A DNA stretch of 64,000 nucleotides from Priestia abyssalis (GTDB lineage Bacteria > Bacillota > Bacilli > Bacillales > Bacillaceae_H). The stretch covers positions 3,364,624-3,428,623 of the forward strand of contig NZ_KV917369.1 in assembly GCF_002019595.1 (NCBI RefSeq). Direction: 5' to 3'. The stretch's first letter is position 1. Each line of letters begins with the position of its first letter. Below are positions 16,709 through 24,683 of the stretch, in pieces. Under the pieces are notes generated by a model. That model searched no databases. It saw only the letters and a list, made by a program, of their open reading frames with translations, and was not told where the DNA came from. A program made the position numbers and the translations under genes.

Positions 16709-18169
16709 TTATGAAGCTCTTCCCTGATCTTTTTTGTACTCCGTCTCCCAGAAATCTGCATTTTTGATCCCCAGTGCTTTTGGATTAAAGACAGGATCAA
16801 GCCCTTGTTTTTTCTGCTGTTCATAATCTTTCAATGCTTTAATGGCCGGTTTCGCGAGAATGACAATGGCGATGACATTCAGCCATACCATAATCCCCAG
16901 GCCAACATCCCCTAATGCCCAGGCCAATGCCGCGGTTTTCACAGAACCGTAGAATGTTGCGCCGAGTAAAACCACTTTTAATAAAAGCATAGCCCATTTA
17001 CTATTGTTGCTGCGTGCTAAATAAGCAATATTCGTCTCAGCAATGTAATAATATGCCATAATGGTTGTAAAAGCGAAGAAAAACAATGCGATCGCAACGA
17101 ACCCTGCTCCGAATCCTGGTATCACCGTTTCAATGGCAGCCTGTGTGTAGCCGGGTCCAGGCTCTATTCCCTGTAAATTTTGGACGATGAACGTGCCATC
17201 CGGCGCTTGGGTGTTATACATTCCCGTAAACAAAATCATAAATGCCGTAGCAGAACATACAAACAACGTGTCAATATAGACGGAAAATGCCTGTACTAAC
17301 CCTTGTTTAGCCGGATGGGATACTTCTGCGGCAGCTGCCGGATGAGGTCCTGTACCCTGGCCTGCTTCATTAGAATAAATCCCGCGTTTCACTCCCCAGG
17401 AAATGGCCATCCCGATTAGTCCGCCGAAGGCAGAATCTAACGCAAAAGCGCTTTTAATTATCAGGGCAATCACGCCAGGCAGCTCTCCAATGTTCATGAA
17501 GACGACAATTACAGATACTAAAATATATCCGAGTGCCATAAATGGAACGATGACTTGGGCAACATTGGCGATACGCTTCACTCCGCCAAAAATGATAAAG
17601 CCCAATAAACCAACAATGACGATTCCTGTAATCATCGGGTCGATTCCAAACGCATTTTTCATGCCTAAAGCAATCGAGTTGGATTGAATTCCAGGCATGA
17701 GAATACTCATGGCAATCAGGGCAGCAAAGGCAAAAAGAACGGCAAACCATTTTGAGCCCATTCCTTTTTCTATGTAGTAAGCAGGCCCTCCGCGATATTG
17801 CCCGTCTTGTTTCACCTTATAAATTTGTGCCAATGTCGATTCGATAAACGCACTTGAAGCACCAATGAATGCGATTGTCCACATCCAAAAAACCGCACCG
17901 GGCCCGCCAAAGGCAATGGCCGTTGCTACCCCGGCAATATTACCTGTTCCTACCCGGCCCGATAAAGCAATCGATAAGGCCTGGAAAGAAGAGACCCCAG
18001 CTTCCGAACTCTTTCCCTGAAACATGAGCTTCACCATGTCTTTTAAAAGCCGAACCTGTAAAAAGCGGGTTAAAATTGAAAAGATGAGACCTACACCTAA
18101 AATGATATAAATGACCCACTTGCTCCATAACACCTCATTCAAACTCGCAACAAACTGTTCCAAACTCAT
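16709..18169 (-). CDS. Alanine/glycine:cation symporter (AGCS family)
   Basis: 486 residues, about ten to eleven transmembrane helices. Family motifs include SGRVGTGNIAGVATAIAFGGPGAVFWMW, FGGPAYYI-like RGGPAYYIEKGMG, and SWGVKRGIYSNEAGQGTGPHPAAAAEV. These transporters (AlsT, DagA, AcP types) take up alanine, glycine or glutamine with Na+ or H+. AGGAGGAAT precedes the ATG. A TTTGTTAG..CTAACAAA inverted repeat at 18238-18258 lies upstream and may be an operator. Single gene. Confidence 0.9.
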   Translation of the reverse strand: MSLEQFVASLNEVLWSKWVIYIILGVGLIFSILTRFLQVRLLKDMVKLMFQGKSSEAGVSSFQALSIALSGRVGTGNIAGVATAIAFGGPGAVFWMWTIAFIGASSAFIESTLAQIYKVKQDGQYRGGPAYYIEKGMGSKWFAVLFAFAALIAMSILMPGIQSNSIALGMKNAFGIDPMITGIVIVGLLGFIIFGGVKRIANVAQVIVPFMALGYILVSVIVVFMNIGELPGVIALIIKSAFALDSAFGGLIGMAISWGVKRGIYSNEAGQGTGPHPAAAAEVSHPAKQGLVQAFSVYIDTLFVCSATAFMILFTGMYNTQAPDGTFIVQNLQGIEPGPGYTQAAIETVIPGFGAGFVAIALFFFAFTTIMAYYYIAETNIAYLARSNNSKWAMLLLKVVLLGATFYGSVKTAALAWALGDVGLGIMVWLNVIAIVILAKPAIKALKDYEQQKKQGLDPVFNPKALGIKNADFWETEYKKDQGRAS

Positions 18170-18310
18170 TCCTCCTTTGGTTATCTAGGTTGTTCTATTT
18201 TCACATTATGGAACATGCTGGTTTTTCCCACATCACCTTTGTTAGGTTAGCTAACAAACTTTTTATATGGTGCTTTAGTTTGTCCGATCTTATGACATTC
18301 AACGGCTATC

Positions 18311-18343
18311 AAAAAAAGCACCCTAATAAATTAGGATGCTTTT
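18311..18343 (-). terminator. Terminator after hemD
   Basis: AAAAGCACCCTAAT and ATTAGGATGCTTTT form a stem with one mismatch and T-rich flanks. Confidence 0.8.
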
Positions 18344-18403
18344 CTCGAGTAATACCATTTTTAAAAATTGCCTACCGCTCTATGTAACACAAAAAAGTCG
18401 TCG

Positions 18404-19225
18404 TTATTTACTCTCCATTGCCTGTTCATAGTACTTACACAATTCAATCACCATGGCCCCCATACGCTCATTTTCCGGCACGACCAATCGCTCAACACCT
18501 TCTTCTTCCAATGCTTCAGCAGTCACTTTTCCAACAGCAGCAGCCAATGCTTTTCCCTTGAAAGCCTGTAAGATTTCATTTGCATATCCTTGCTCGCGTG
18601 CAAAGTCAAAAAGAGAGCGAACTTGGATCGCTGTCGTGAAACATACAGCATCCACTTCATTGTTAAGCAGTTCTTGGCATAAAGTTTCAACTGCCTCTCT
18701 TTCCGGAGCGATATGCTGGTAAGGAAGAAGCGGCATCACGGATGCACCATTATCTTCAAGGAATTTGACCAACGTAGGGGCATTTTCACCATGGAGCTGT
18801 ACCATGACGCGTTTTCCAGAGAAATTCTGGCCGTCCAGGGCACGAACGAGTCCTTTCGTCGTCCCATCCTCATCCACAGCAACAGGTTTAATGTCGAGCT
18901 TCTTGAGGGCGGCATATGTTTTATATCCCCTTGAAGCGACCTTTGCCTCACAGATGATTTGTAAAAATGATTCCTTAATATCCATTTTTTCAGCTAAATT
19001 CAACAATGTTTCGGTGCCAATTCCTGTCGTGAAAATCGCCCAGTCTGCTCCTTCATCCACAAAACGCTTTAAATCCGGCTCTACTTGCTTATCCGCTAAA
19101 AAGACTGTTCCTTGCAGGGAGCGGACAGCGGGAATGCCTCCTTGTTTTTCAATCAATATACTCATTTCATCTGTTTTGCGCGAACCGGCAATGACAATTC
19201 GTTTTCCCTCTAATGCTTTTCCCAT
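18404..19225 (-). CDS. hemD: Stand-alone uroporphyrinogen-III synthase
   Basis: 273 residues of HemD type. This enzyme cyclises hydroxymethylbilane to uroporphyrinogen III in tetrapyrrole synthesis. Seen: N-terminal GKRIVIAGSRKTDEMSILIEKQGG, WAIFTTGIGTETLL, VASRGYKTYAALKKL, and VDAVCFTTAIQVRSLFDFA. It is isolated from any hem operon, so it is probably a second copy serving siroheme, cobalamin or nitrite-reductase needs; similar copies in Bacillaceae can be fused to response-regulator domains, but here no DNA-binding domain is attached. A hairpin element lies just upstream. Confidence 0.85.
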   Translation of the reverse strand: MGKALEGKRIVIAGSRKTDEMSILIEKQGGIPAVRSLQGTVFLADKQVEPDLKRFVDEGADWAIFTTGIGTETLLNLAEKMDIKESFLQIICEAKVASRGYKTYAALKKLDIKPVAVDEDGTTKGLVRALDGQNFSGKRVMVQLHGENAPTLVKFLEDNGASVMPLLPYQHIAPEREAVETLCQELLNNEVDAVCFTTAIQVRSLFDFAREQGYANEILQAFKGKALAAAVGKVTAEALEEEGVERLVVPENERMGAMVIELCKYYEQAMESK

Positions 19226-19250
19226 TATTTTCTCCTTTCACTCAATCATA

Positions 19251-19306
19251 TTTATCCCCCATTAACGGGCAGGAAGCTCCCACTGATGGAAGTTTCCTTT
19301 ATTATA
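19251..19306 (-). repeat. TATAAT-AAAGGAAA hairpin element, copy 2
   Basis: On the minus strand it reads TATAATAAAGGAAACTTCCA, then CATCAGTGGG..CCCGTTAATG as a hairpin, ending GGGGGATAAA. It lies 25 nt upstream of hemD, so its -10-like box could drive that gene. Confidence 0.7.
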
Positions 19307-19340
19307 AGCTATCTTCACGTCTCATGTTATTTTTTTTCAC

Positions 19341-21761
19341 TTAGTTACTAACACCATGATTCTCCACTTGGAGATGCTGTTTTATATATTGCTTCATCCA
19401 ATCTTGCACATCATTTGTTGGGAGCGGCTTACTGAATAAATAGCCTTGAGCTCCGTCGCATTTTAACGCGACTAAATGTGAAAGATGCTGGTGTGTTTCA
19501 ACTCCCTCGGCAATCACTTTGAAATTCATACTTTGGGCCATTGATATAATCCCTGAGACAAGAGCCCTATCAGAATCATTTGTTAAAACATCCCTTATGA
19601 ATGATTGATCAATTTTAAGTGTATCAACCGGGAACTTTTTCAAATAACTTAATGATGAATAACCGGTTCCAAAGTCATCAATGGCAATTGATATCCCTCT
19701 CTTTTTTAATTCATGTAATTGATTGATGACTTGTTCCTCATTAAACATGGCTACACTTTCAGTGACCTCCAATTCAAGAAAAGCCGGATTGATTCGTGTA
19801 TCTTCAATCACTTCTTCAATCAATTCAACTAAATTTTCAGACTGGAATTGGAGTGAAGATAAATTCACGGATAGTTTGAGTGATTCAAATCCTTGATCAT
19901 GCCATAGTTTTAATTGCTGACAAGACGTTTTAAGTACCCATTCACCAATGGGTACGATCAATCCGGTCTCCTCTGCAAACGGGATGAACTCAGCGGGAGG
20001 TACCGCTCCTAATTTGGGAACATTCCATCTAATTAAAGCCTCAACACCAATCAGTTCATTGCTTTGGATATGAATTTGGGGTTGATAATAAATGGAGAAT
20101 TCTTCTTTCTCAATTGCTTTTCGCAAAGCTGCTTCCAATGTCACTTTTTTTGAAACGGATTCATTCATCTCTTGCGTATAAAACTGAATATTGTTCTTCC
20201 CTGTTTCCTTTGCACAATACATCGCTGTATCGGCATATTTAATCAAATCTTCCGCTCTATGGCCATGGTCTGGATAAATGGAAATCCCGATGCTTGTAGT
20301 GATATGAATTTCTTGATTGTTTATTATAAAAGGCTGTGAAATCGTCTGTTTTATTTTATTTGCTAAAGTAAGGGCTTCGTCATGATGTTGCATTTCCTCG
20401 AGAATGATGGTAAATTCATCTCCCCCCAGCCTAGAAATGACAGCTTTTTCTTTCAAACAGCCAAGCATCCGTTCGGCAGCCTTGCATAACAGCACATCTC
20501 CAAATGCGTGCCCCAAACTATCGTTAATATTTTTGAATCGATCGAAATCAAAGAAAAAAACCGCCAGTTTATTGTCATGTTTTTTTACTTGTTCGATGCT
20601 TTTAACCAATTTTTCTTCAAAAAATCTTCGGTTTGGAAGGTTGGTTAATGAATCATGATAAGCCATATATTCCGCATTTTTTAATACGGTTGTTAATTGT
20701 CGGTTTTTTTCGAATAGTTCTTCAGTCCGTTCTCTCACTTTATCTTCTAGTGCCTTATTTAAAAAGCTTAGTCTTTTCACTAAAGACTCATTTTCAATCA
20801 GTGTAAGAAGCTGACGAATAATTACTAAAATCAGTGATACAGCGGACCCGATGACAATGCTATCAATTTGATTGATTCTACTAATCATGATGACAAATAG
20901 GACACTGACACTTATATAAGGTACTGCTAATTTTAGAAGATATGTCCCTTTATAAATGACGGCCATATCTGGTTTTTGATTTTGCTCATCCTCAGTTGCC
21001 TGAGCTTCTTTATAATTGAACGCAGCCAATGAATAGCAAAAGAACGATAAGGACCAGAGAGGGTCGTAGAAGGTGCCTGAATAATAAAGATCATAAAGGG
21101 TTAAATATGTATAGGAGCAATCGGCGAAAATCCGAATAAACAAAGCTAATACAAGCCAATTGGCAACATTTTTATGAAAAAACGGTTTATTCGAAGAGAA
21201 AAGACCTACCATGCCAAAAAATAACCCTAAAGATGTTACGGGATAAAAAGTAGACACAACGAGCTCCAAAAAGGGTACTTCTCCTTGACTAAGTACAGGC
21301 TTAATCATAAATGCCCAACAAAGAGTCGCTCCTACTGTCATCGTAATCAATGCGTCAAATAAGGCCCGCCAGTTTCGCAGACTCGAATCCTTATAAACAA
21401 TAAACACAATGGCTGCAAGCTCAAATATCGGTGATAAAATATAAAACAAATCAGGCAAGCCTGGATAGGGCACAGTTACTCGCAAGATCAGTTCATAATA
21501 ATCCCAGACCAACTCCGCTGCGGTAAAAAAAAGAGCTGATCCACTCATTAACAACCAAAACTTTTTATCTATTCCCACTGATCTCTTCATCGTCAAAAAC
21601 AGGATGACAAAAGTAAGAAGAGGAGAAAAAGTAGAAAAGATGTCTCCACCGAGCGTTCTTATCTGCTCATTATCTCTCCAGTAAATGAGCCATATATAAT
21701 AACCGCTGACATATATCGGAATAAACATTCTAAAGAACCTTTCCCATCTATGGATGTTCAT
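19341..21761 (-). CDS. Membrane GGDEF-EAL c-di-GMP turnover protein
   Basis: 806 residues. Residues 1-320 are a multi-helix membrane sensor (about eight to nine hydrophobic segments), then a short coiled coil around 330-357, a diguanylate cyclase domain with intact GGDEF at 446-450 and a phosphodiesterase domain with EAL at 574-576 and IDDFGTGYSSLSYLKKFP further on. No RxxD inhibitory site stands before GGDEF. Both domains keep their signature residues, so net activity cannot be predicted. GGGGAGG precedes the ATG. The 5' leader carries a probable c-di-GMP-I riboswitch, implying feedback from the messenger itself. Confidence 0.93.
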   Translation of the reverse strand: MNIHRWERFFRMFIPIYVSGYYIWLIYWRDNEQIRTLGGDIFSTFSPLLTFVILFLTMKRSVGIDKKFWLLMSGSALFFTAAELVWDYYELILRVTVPYPGLPDLFYILSPIFELAAIVFIVYKDSSLRNWRALFDALITMTVGATLCWAFMIKPVLSQGEVPFLELVVSTFYPVTSLGLFFGMVGLFSSNKPFFHKNVANWLVLALFIRIFADCSYTYLTLYDLYYSGTFYDPLWSLSFFCYSLAAFNYKEAQATEDEQNQKPDMAVIYKGTYLLKLAVPYISVSVLFVIMISRINQIDSIVIGSAVSLILVIIRQLLTLIENESLVKRLSFLNKALEDKVRERTEELFEKNRQLTTVLKNAEYMAYHDSLTNLPNRRFFEEKLVKSIEQVKKHDNKLAVFFFDFDRFKNINDSLGHAFGDVLLCKAAERMLGCLKEKAVISRLGGDEFTIILEEMQHHDEALTLANKIKQTISQPFIINNQEIHITTSIGISIYPDHGHRAEDLIKYADTAMYCAKETGKNNIQFYTQEMNESVSKKVTLEAALRKAIEKEEFSIYYQPQIHIQSNELIGVEALIRWNVPKLGAVPPAEFIPFAEETGLIVPIGEWVLKTSCQQLKLWHDQGFESLKLSVNLSSLQFQSENLVELIEEVIEDTRINPAFLELEVTESVAMFNEEQVINQLHELKKRGISIAIDDFGTGYSSLSYLKKFPVDTLKIDQSFIRDVLTNDSDRALVSGIISMAQSMNFKVIAEGVETHQHLSHLVALKCDGAQGYLFSKPLPTNDVQDWMKQYIKQHLQVENHGVSN

Positions 21762-21827
21762 TTCCTATTTCCTCCCCGAAATGATAGAATGGCTTCCCCT
21801 GTTAAGGAAATGAGCTATTCAAGTTCC

Positions 21828-21916
21828 TTTGATTGGCAGCCTTTTGGTCATGGCTTTTTAAGAGAGCTTAGAGCCATGGCTTTACATCCTCATCTGTCAA
21901 TCAGTTCGCCAATCAT
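21828..21916 (-). promoter_or_regulatory. Probable c-di-GMP-I (GEMM) riboswitch
   Basis: On the minus strand GATTGGC and GCCAATC close the element. Between them lie a hairpin capped by GACA (CTGATT-GACA-GATGAG), then GATGTAAAGCCATGGCT, CTAAG, and the partner arm AGCCATGACC leading into GGCTGCC. This matches the GEMM order: GNNA-capped stem, AAAGCC, CTAAG receptor, then GGTTGCC-like 3' side. The canonical ACGCAAAG is ATGTAAAG here, so affinity needs testing. It sits about 65-150 nt upstream of a GGDEF-EAL gene. Sequence 21917-22085 upstream is AT-rich and probably holds the promoter. Confidence 0.72.
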
Positions 21917-22085
21917 TTAATCAGCAATATATTACTACAGAAAACGGTCTATTTTTGTCTATTTTTGTCGAAAATAAAAATTCTATCATGCTAAATAAAT
22001 GGAGTACATTCACGATTATTGGAATGAATATAAGACCTGATCGACGATGAACCAATAGGATTGAATGCTGTCTTCAAAGCAGCGG

Positions 22086-22119
22086 GTAAAATGGATGACC
22101 GTGCTGTCATCCACTTTAC
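22086..22119. terminator. Long hairpin upstream of the tRNA-like gene
   Basis: GTAAAATGGATGAC and GTCATCCACTTTAC pair over 14 positions with one mismatch around CGTGCT. No T run, so the role is unclear; it separates the divergent GGDEF-EAL and tRNA-like genes. Confidence 0.5.
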
Positions 22120-22180
22120 TCACGACAAAACTTTATAGGATTGTTGAATAAAAAAAGAAGCAGGGCAAATACTTTTATTA

Positions 22181-22264
22181 GGACCCGTAGCTCAATGGCA
22201 GAGCAGCCGGTCGTATCATCGTATACAGCCGAGCAGTTTGCGGGTTCAAATCCTGCCGGGTCCT
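22181..22264 (+). tRNA. tRNA-like gene with an elongated, non-standard anticodon arm
   Basis: The acceptor stem GGACCCG/CGGGTCC is perfect. TA, a D arm GCTC-AATGGCA-GAGC, a T arm GCGGG-TTCAAAT-CCTGC and discriminator T are all normal, and the variable stretch AGTTT is class I length. Between D arm and variable loop there are 29 nt instead of 17. They fold as a 10-bp imperfect hairpin (GCCGGT..GTAT with ATAC..GCCG..GC) with the 6-nt loop CATCGT, so there is no ordinary seven-base anticodon loop. Decoding in the ribosome seems unlikely; a tRNA-like regulatory RNA or a pseudo-tRNA is more likely. No CCA is encoded. Confidence 0.7.
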
Positions 22265-22420
22265 TTTACAAACAGTGCTCCCCGCTCATATGTAAAAAGT
22301 TTAAAAAACAAACTTTTGTATAAGATTGGATTTTTTCTTCTGTATCGCTCTTTTCAACCTTATAAATGGGTAAATGCATATGCTTTACGGAGTGAAAAAA
22401 TGAAATGGAGGATCACGTTC

Positions 22421-22692
22421 ATGAATCCAGCACCACAAGTTGTACCAGAGGTATACTCTCCGGCACACGGAGTAAGTAATTTAGATACAAGAATTATCGG
22501 CAGAATTGGGGGGGTGGCCGACCATTTGGAGGATTTGGCTTTGGCCGTCCCTTCTTCGGCAGACCTTTTTTTGGCGCACCTTTCTTGGGTGGATTGGCAG
22601 GCGGATTATTAGCTGGTGCACTGGTTGCTCCATATGGATATGGTTATCCGTACCCTTATCCATATTACCCTTACTATGGCGGTTATTATTAA
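22421..22692 (+). pseudogene. Gly/Phe/Tyr-rich coat-like protein, frameshifted at a G7 tract
   Basis: ATG at 22421 (GGAGG 9 nt upstream) opens MNPAPQVVPEVYSPAHGVSN and continues IIGRIGG, then runs out of frame at the G7 tract at about 22508. Reading one base earlier restores GRPFGGFGFGRPFFGRPFFG, GGLAGGLLAGALVAPYGYG and a PYPYPYYPYYGGYY tail to a stop at 22692, before a terminator. One extra G (G8) would give a single 90-residue protein resembling small Gly/Tyr-rich spore coat proteins. Either a phase-variable or mutated tract, or a sequencing slip. Confidence 0.8.
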
Positions 22693-22708
22693 CCACTCAA
22701 CATTCTAT

Positions 22709-22735
22709 TGGCTCTGCATATAGGCAGAGCCTTTT
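22709..22735 (+). terminator. Terminator after the coat-like gene
   Basis: GGCTCTGC and GCAGAGCC stem followed by TTTT. Confidence 0.85.
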
Positions 22736-22908
22736 CACATGTTTCGTGTTATAAGCCTTTCTATATATTCACCATAAAAATACAAAATATTTAAAATTAT
22801 TAGATTATTTTGATTGATTTGACTACTTATGCATAAAAATGTAAAATTTATGTAAGACATCATATGGATACGCTTTCAATTTTTATGTTAGGAAAAGGGG
22901 GAAGTAAC

Positions 22909-24165
22909 ATGGGAGGAAGTAAAAACAGGTGGTTTATTGCTTTATCCGCTATCGCTATTCATCTTTCAATCGGTGGGGCATACGCTTACAGTGTATACAA
23001 GAAGCCCTTGGTGGAATCAGCGGGCTGGTCTTTAACAGATGTTACGGTGGCATTCACGATCATGATGGCACTTGCAGGATCCTCTGCCGCCATATTTGGG
23101 AAGTTTGTGGAACGAAACGGTCCGAGAAAATCGGCGATCGTTGCGGCTGTATTATTCGGTTTGGGACAAGCCGGTTCTGGATTGTCCGTTGCTATGGACT
23201 CAGTAGTGATGTTTTGGCTTACATATGGATTGCTTAGTGGACTTGGATTGGGGATCGGCTACATTTCTCCAGTCTCTACACTCGTCAAATGGTTCCCTGA
23301 TCGCCGCGGGTTGGCAACGGGGATGGCGGTACTAGGTTTTGGTTCGGGGGCTCTCATTACAGCACCCGTCGCAGCGGCTCTTATGGAAGCTGTTAACATT
23401 CCGATGACGTTTTACATCTTAGGTGCATCTTATTTTCTTCTTATGATACTTGGCGCTTCCTATATCGCACCCCCTAAAGAAGGCTGGATGCCGGATAATA
23501 TGAAAAAAGATATTGCAACCGGCAAAAAGGAACTGAAAGAAGACCTGGCGCAGTTAACTGCAAAAGAAGCAGTCAGAACGAAGCATTTCTGGATGCTCTG
23601 GACGATGATGCTCATTAATACAAGTGCGGGAATTATGATGATTTCTGTCGCTTCTCCTATGGCTCAAGAAGTAGTGGGACTATCAGCCGCAGCAGCCGCT
23701 GCGATGGTAGGAATCATGGGCATCTTTAACGGAGGAGGCCGACTTGGATGGGCTGCAGCGTCTGACTATATTGGCCGCCCTACTGTCTTCATGATTTTCT
23801 TTATTATCCAAATAGCAGCATTCTTCTTACTTCCTAGTGTGACCAATGCATTATTATTCCAAGTACTTATCTTGCTCGTTGTTAGCTGTTACGGCGGCGG
23901 GTTCTCTAATCTTCCGGCATTCATCGGAGATTTGTTCGGAACGAAACAACTTGGTGCCATCCATGGGTATCTTTTAACGACTTGGTCTCTCGGCGGCGTG
24001 TTTGGACCTATGCTCGTAACCCAAATCAAAGAAAGCACAGGCAGCTATATTCCGGTCTTCTATGTTTTCAATGGATTAATTCTTTTTGCTTTTTTCATTT
24101 CAATCTTGCTTCGTGCAGATATCAAAAAAGCGAAACGAAAACTGCAGCAACAGGGTGTCGCTTAA
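22909..24165 (+). CDS. OFA-family MFS transporter (oxalate/formate antiporter-like)
   Basis: 418 residues from the ATG at 22909, chosen because AAAGGGGGAAG precedes it; an in-frame ATG at 22864 lacks a binding site. Twelve membrane helices. OFA hallmarks are RWFIALSAIAIHLSIGGAYAYSVY in helix 1, GLGLGIGYISPVSTLVKWFPDRRGLATGMAV and the second-half FNGGGRLGWAAASDYIGR. Characterised members exchange oxalate and formate or carry other monocarboxylates; many homologues are uncharacterised, so the substrate is open. Single gene. Confidence 0.88.
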   Translation: MGGSKNRWFIALSAIAIHLSIGGAYAYSVYKKPLVESAGWSLTDVTVAFTIMMALAGSSAAIFGKFVERNGPRKSAIVAAVLFGLGQAGSGLSVAMDSVVMFWLTYGLLSGLGLGIGYISPVSTLVKWFPDRRGLATGMAVLGFGSGALITAPVAAALMEAVNIPMTFYILGASYFLLMILGASYIAPPKEGWMPDNMKKDIATGKKELKEDLAQLTAKEAVRTKHFWMLWTMMLINTSAGIMMISVASPMAQEVVGLSAAAAAAMVGIMGIFNGGGRLGWAAASDYIGRPTVFMIFFIIQIAAFFLLPSVTNALLFQVLILLVVSCYGGGFSNLPAFIGDLFGTKQLGAIHGYLLTTWSLGGVFGPMLVTQIKESTGSYIPVFYVFNGLILFAFFISILLRADIKKAKRKLQQQGVA

Positions 24166-24200
24166 TAAAAATAGCAAATTATCAATCTTACTTAGGAGAT

Positions 24201-24246
24201 AAACATCCCTATTGAGTGAGTCAACTCGATTGGGGTGTTTTTATTT
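24201..24246 (+). terminator. Terminator after the OFA transporter
   Basis: AAACATCCCTATTGAGT pairs imperfectly with ACTCGATTGGGGTGTTT, then TTATTTT. Confidence 0.75.
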
Positions 24247-24338
24247 TACGAGAGTGTGATAAATTAGAAGACCCATATAGCCTTTACTATAATAAAGGAT
24301 GTAAACCTTTAGTTAGAAAATTAAAAAAAGCTAACCGC

Positions 24339-24434
24339 CTATTCTTTCTCATCTTTGCGGCTGTCTCCTTGATTCTCGTGTTCTTTTATTTTCTTTCTCC
24401 ATTTACGCGGATTTAAATATCCTCTAAACTTCAT
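24339..24434 (-). CDS. 31-residue basic micro-protein
   Basis: Minus-strand ORF starting MKFRGYLNPRKWRKKIKEHE and ending KDEKE, with GGAGG 6 nt before its ATG. It overlaps the end of the 48-residue ORF by 11 bp in another frame, the usual arrangement of translationally coupled genes. It is highly charged with no hydrophobic segment. No family recognised; confidence rests on signals alone. Confidence 0.45.
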   Translation of the reverse strand: MKFRGYLNPRKWRKKIKEHENQGDSRKDEKE

Positions 24435-24570
24435 TGCAACCTCCATCTTCTATATTATTATCTTTTTGAAAGATTTTATATGCTTTCTTTATTGCGTGAG
24501 AAAGTGCATCGGGAACGGCTGCAATAAAAGCTAAAATGACTCTTATGATTACAGCAGGAATATCGCCCAT
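24424..24570 (-). CDS. 48-residue amphipathic micro-protein
   Basis: Minus-strand ORF beginning MGDIPAVIIRVILAFIAAVP with GGGGGAG 8 nt before the ATG. Residues 4-22 form a hydrophobic helix, followed by a Lys-rich amphipathic part (ALSHAIKKAYKIFQKDN). It is separated from the RND gene by a terminator, so it must have its own promoter (TATAAG near 24604). The shape recalls small membrane-active peptides or type I toxins, but this is inference. Confidence 0.5.
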   Translation of the reverse strand: MGDIPAVIIRVILAFIAAVPDALSHAIKKAYKIFQKDNNIEDGGCNEV

Positions 24571-24635
24571 TATGGACTCCCCCTTTCATATACCTTATAC
24601 GTTTCTAGCTTATCCAAAGCTTCTTATTGGTCTAA

Positions 24636-24678
24636 AAAAAGAGGCTGGACATCTTTTTTAGATATCCAACCTCTTTTT
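24636..24678 (-). terminator. Bidirectional terminator after swrC
   Basis: AAAAAGAGGCTGGA and TCCAACCTCTTTTT arms with one mismatch, followed by T residues. Confidence 0.88.
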
Positions 24679-24683
24679 GATCT

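Noticed and set aside
24216..24416. 66-codon plus-strand frame after the OFA gene
   Set aside because: It overlaps the OFA terminator and the better-supported minus-strand micro-ORFs.
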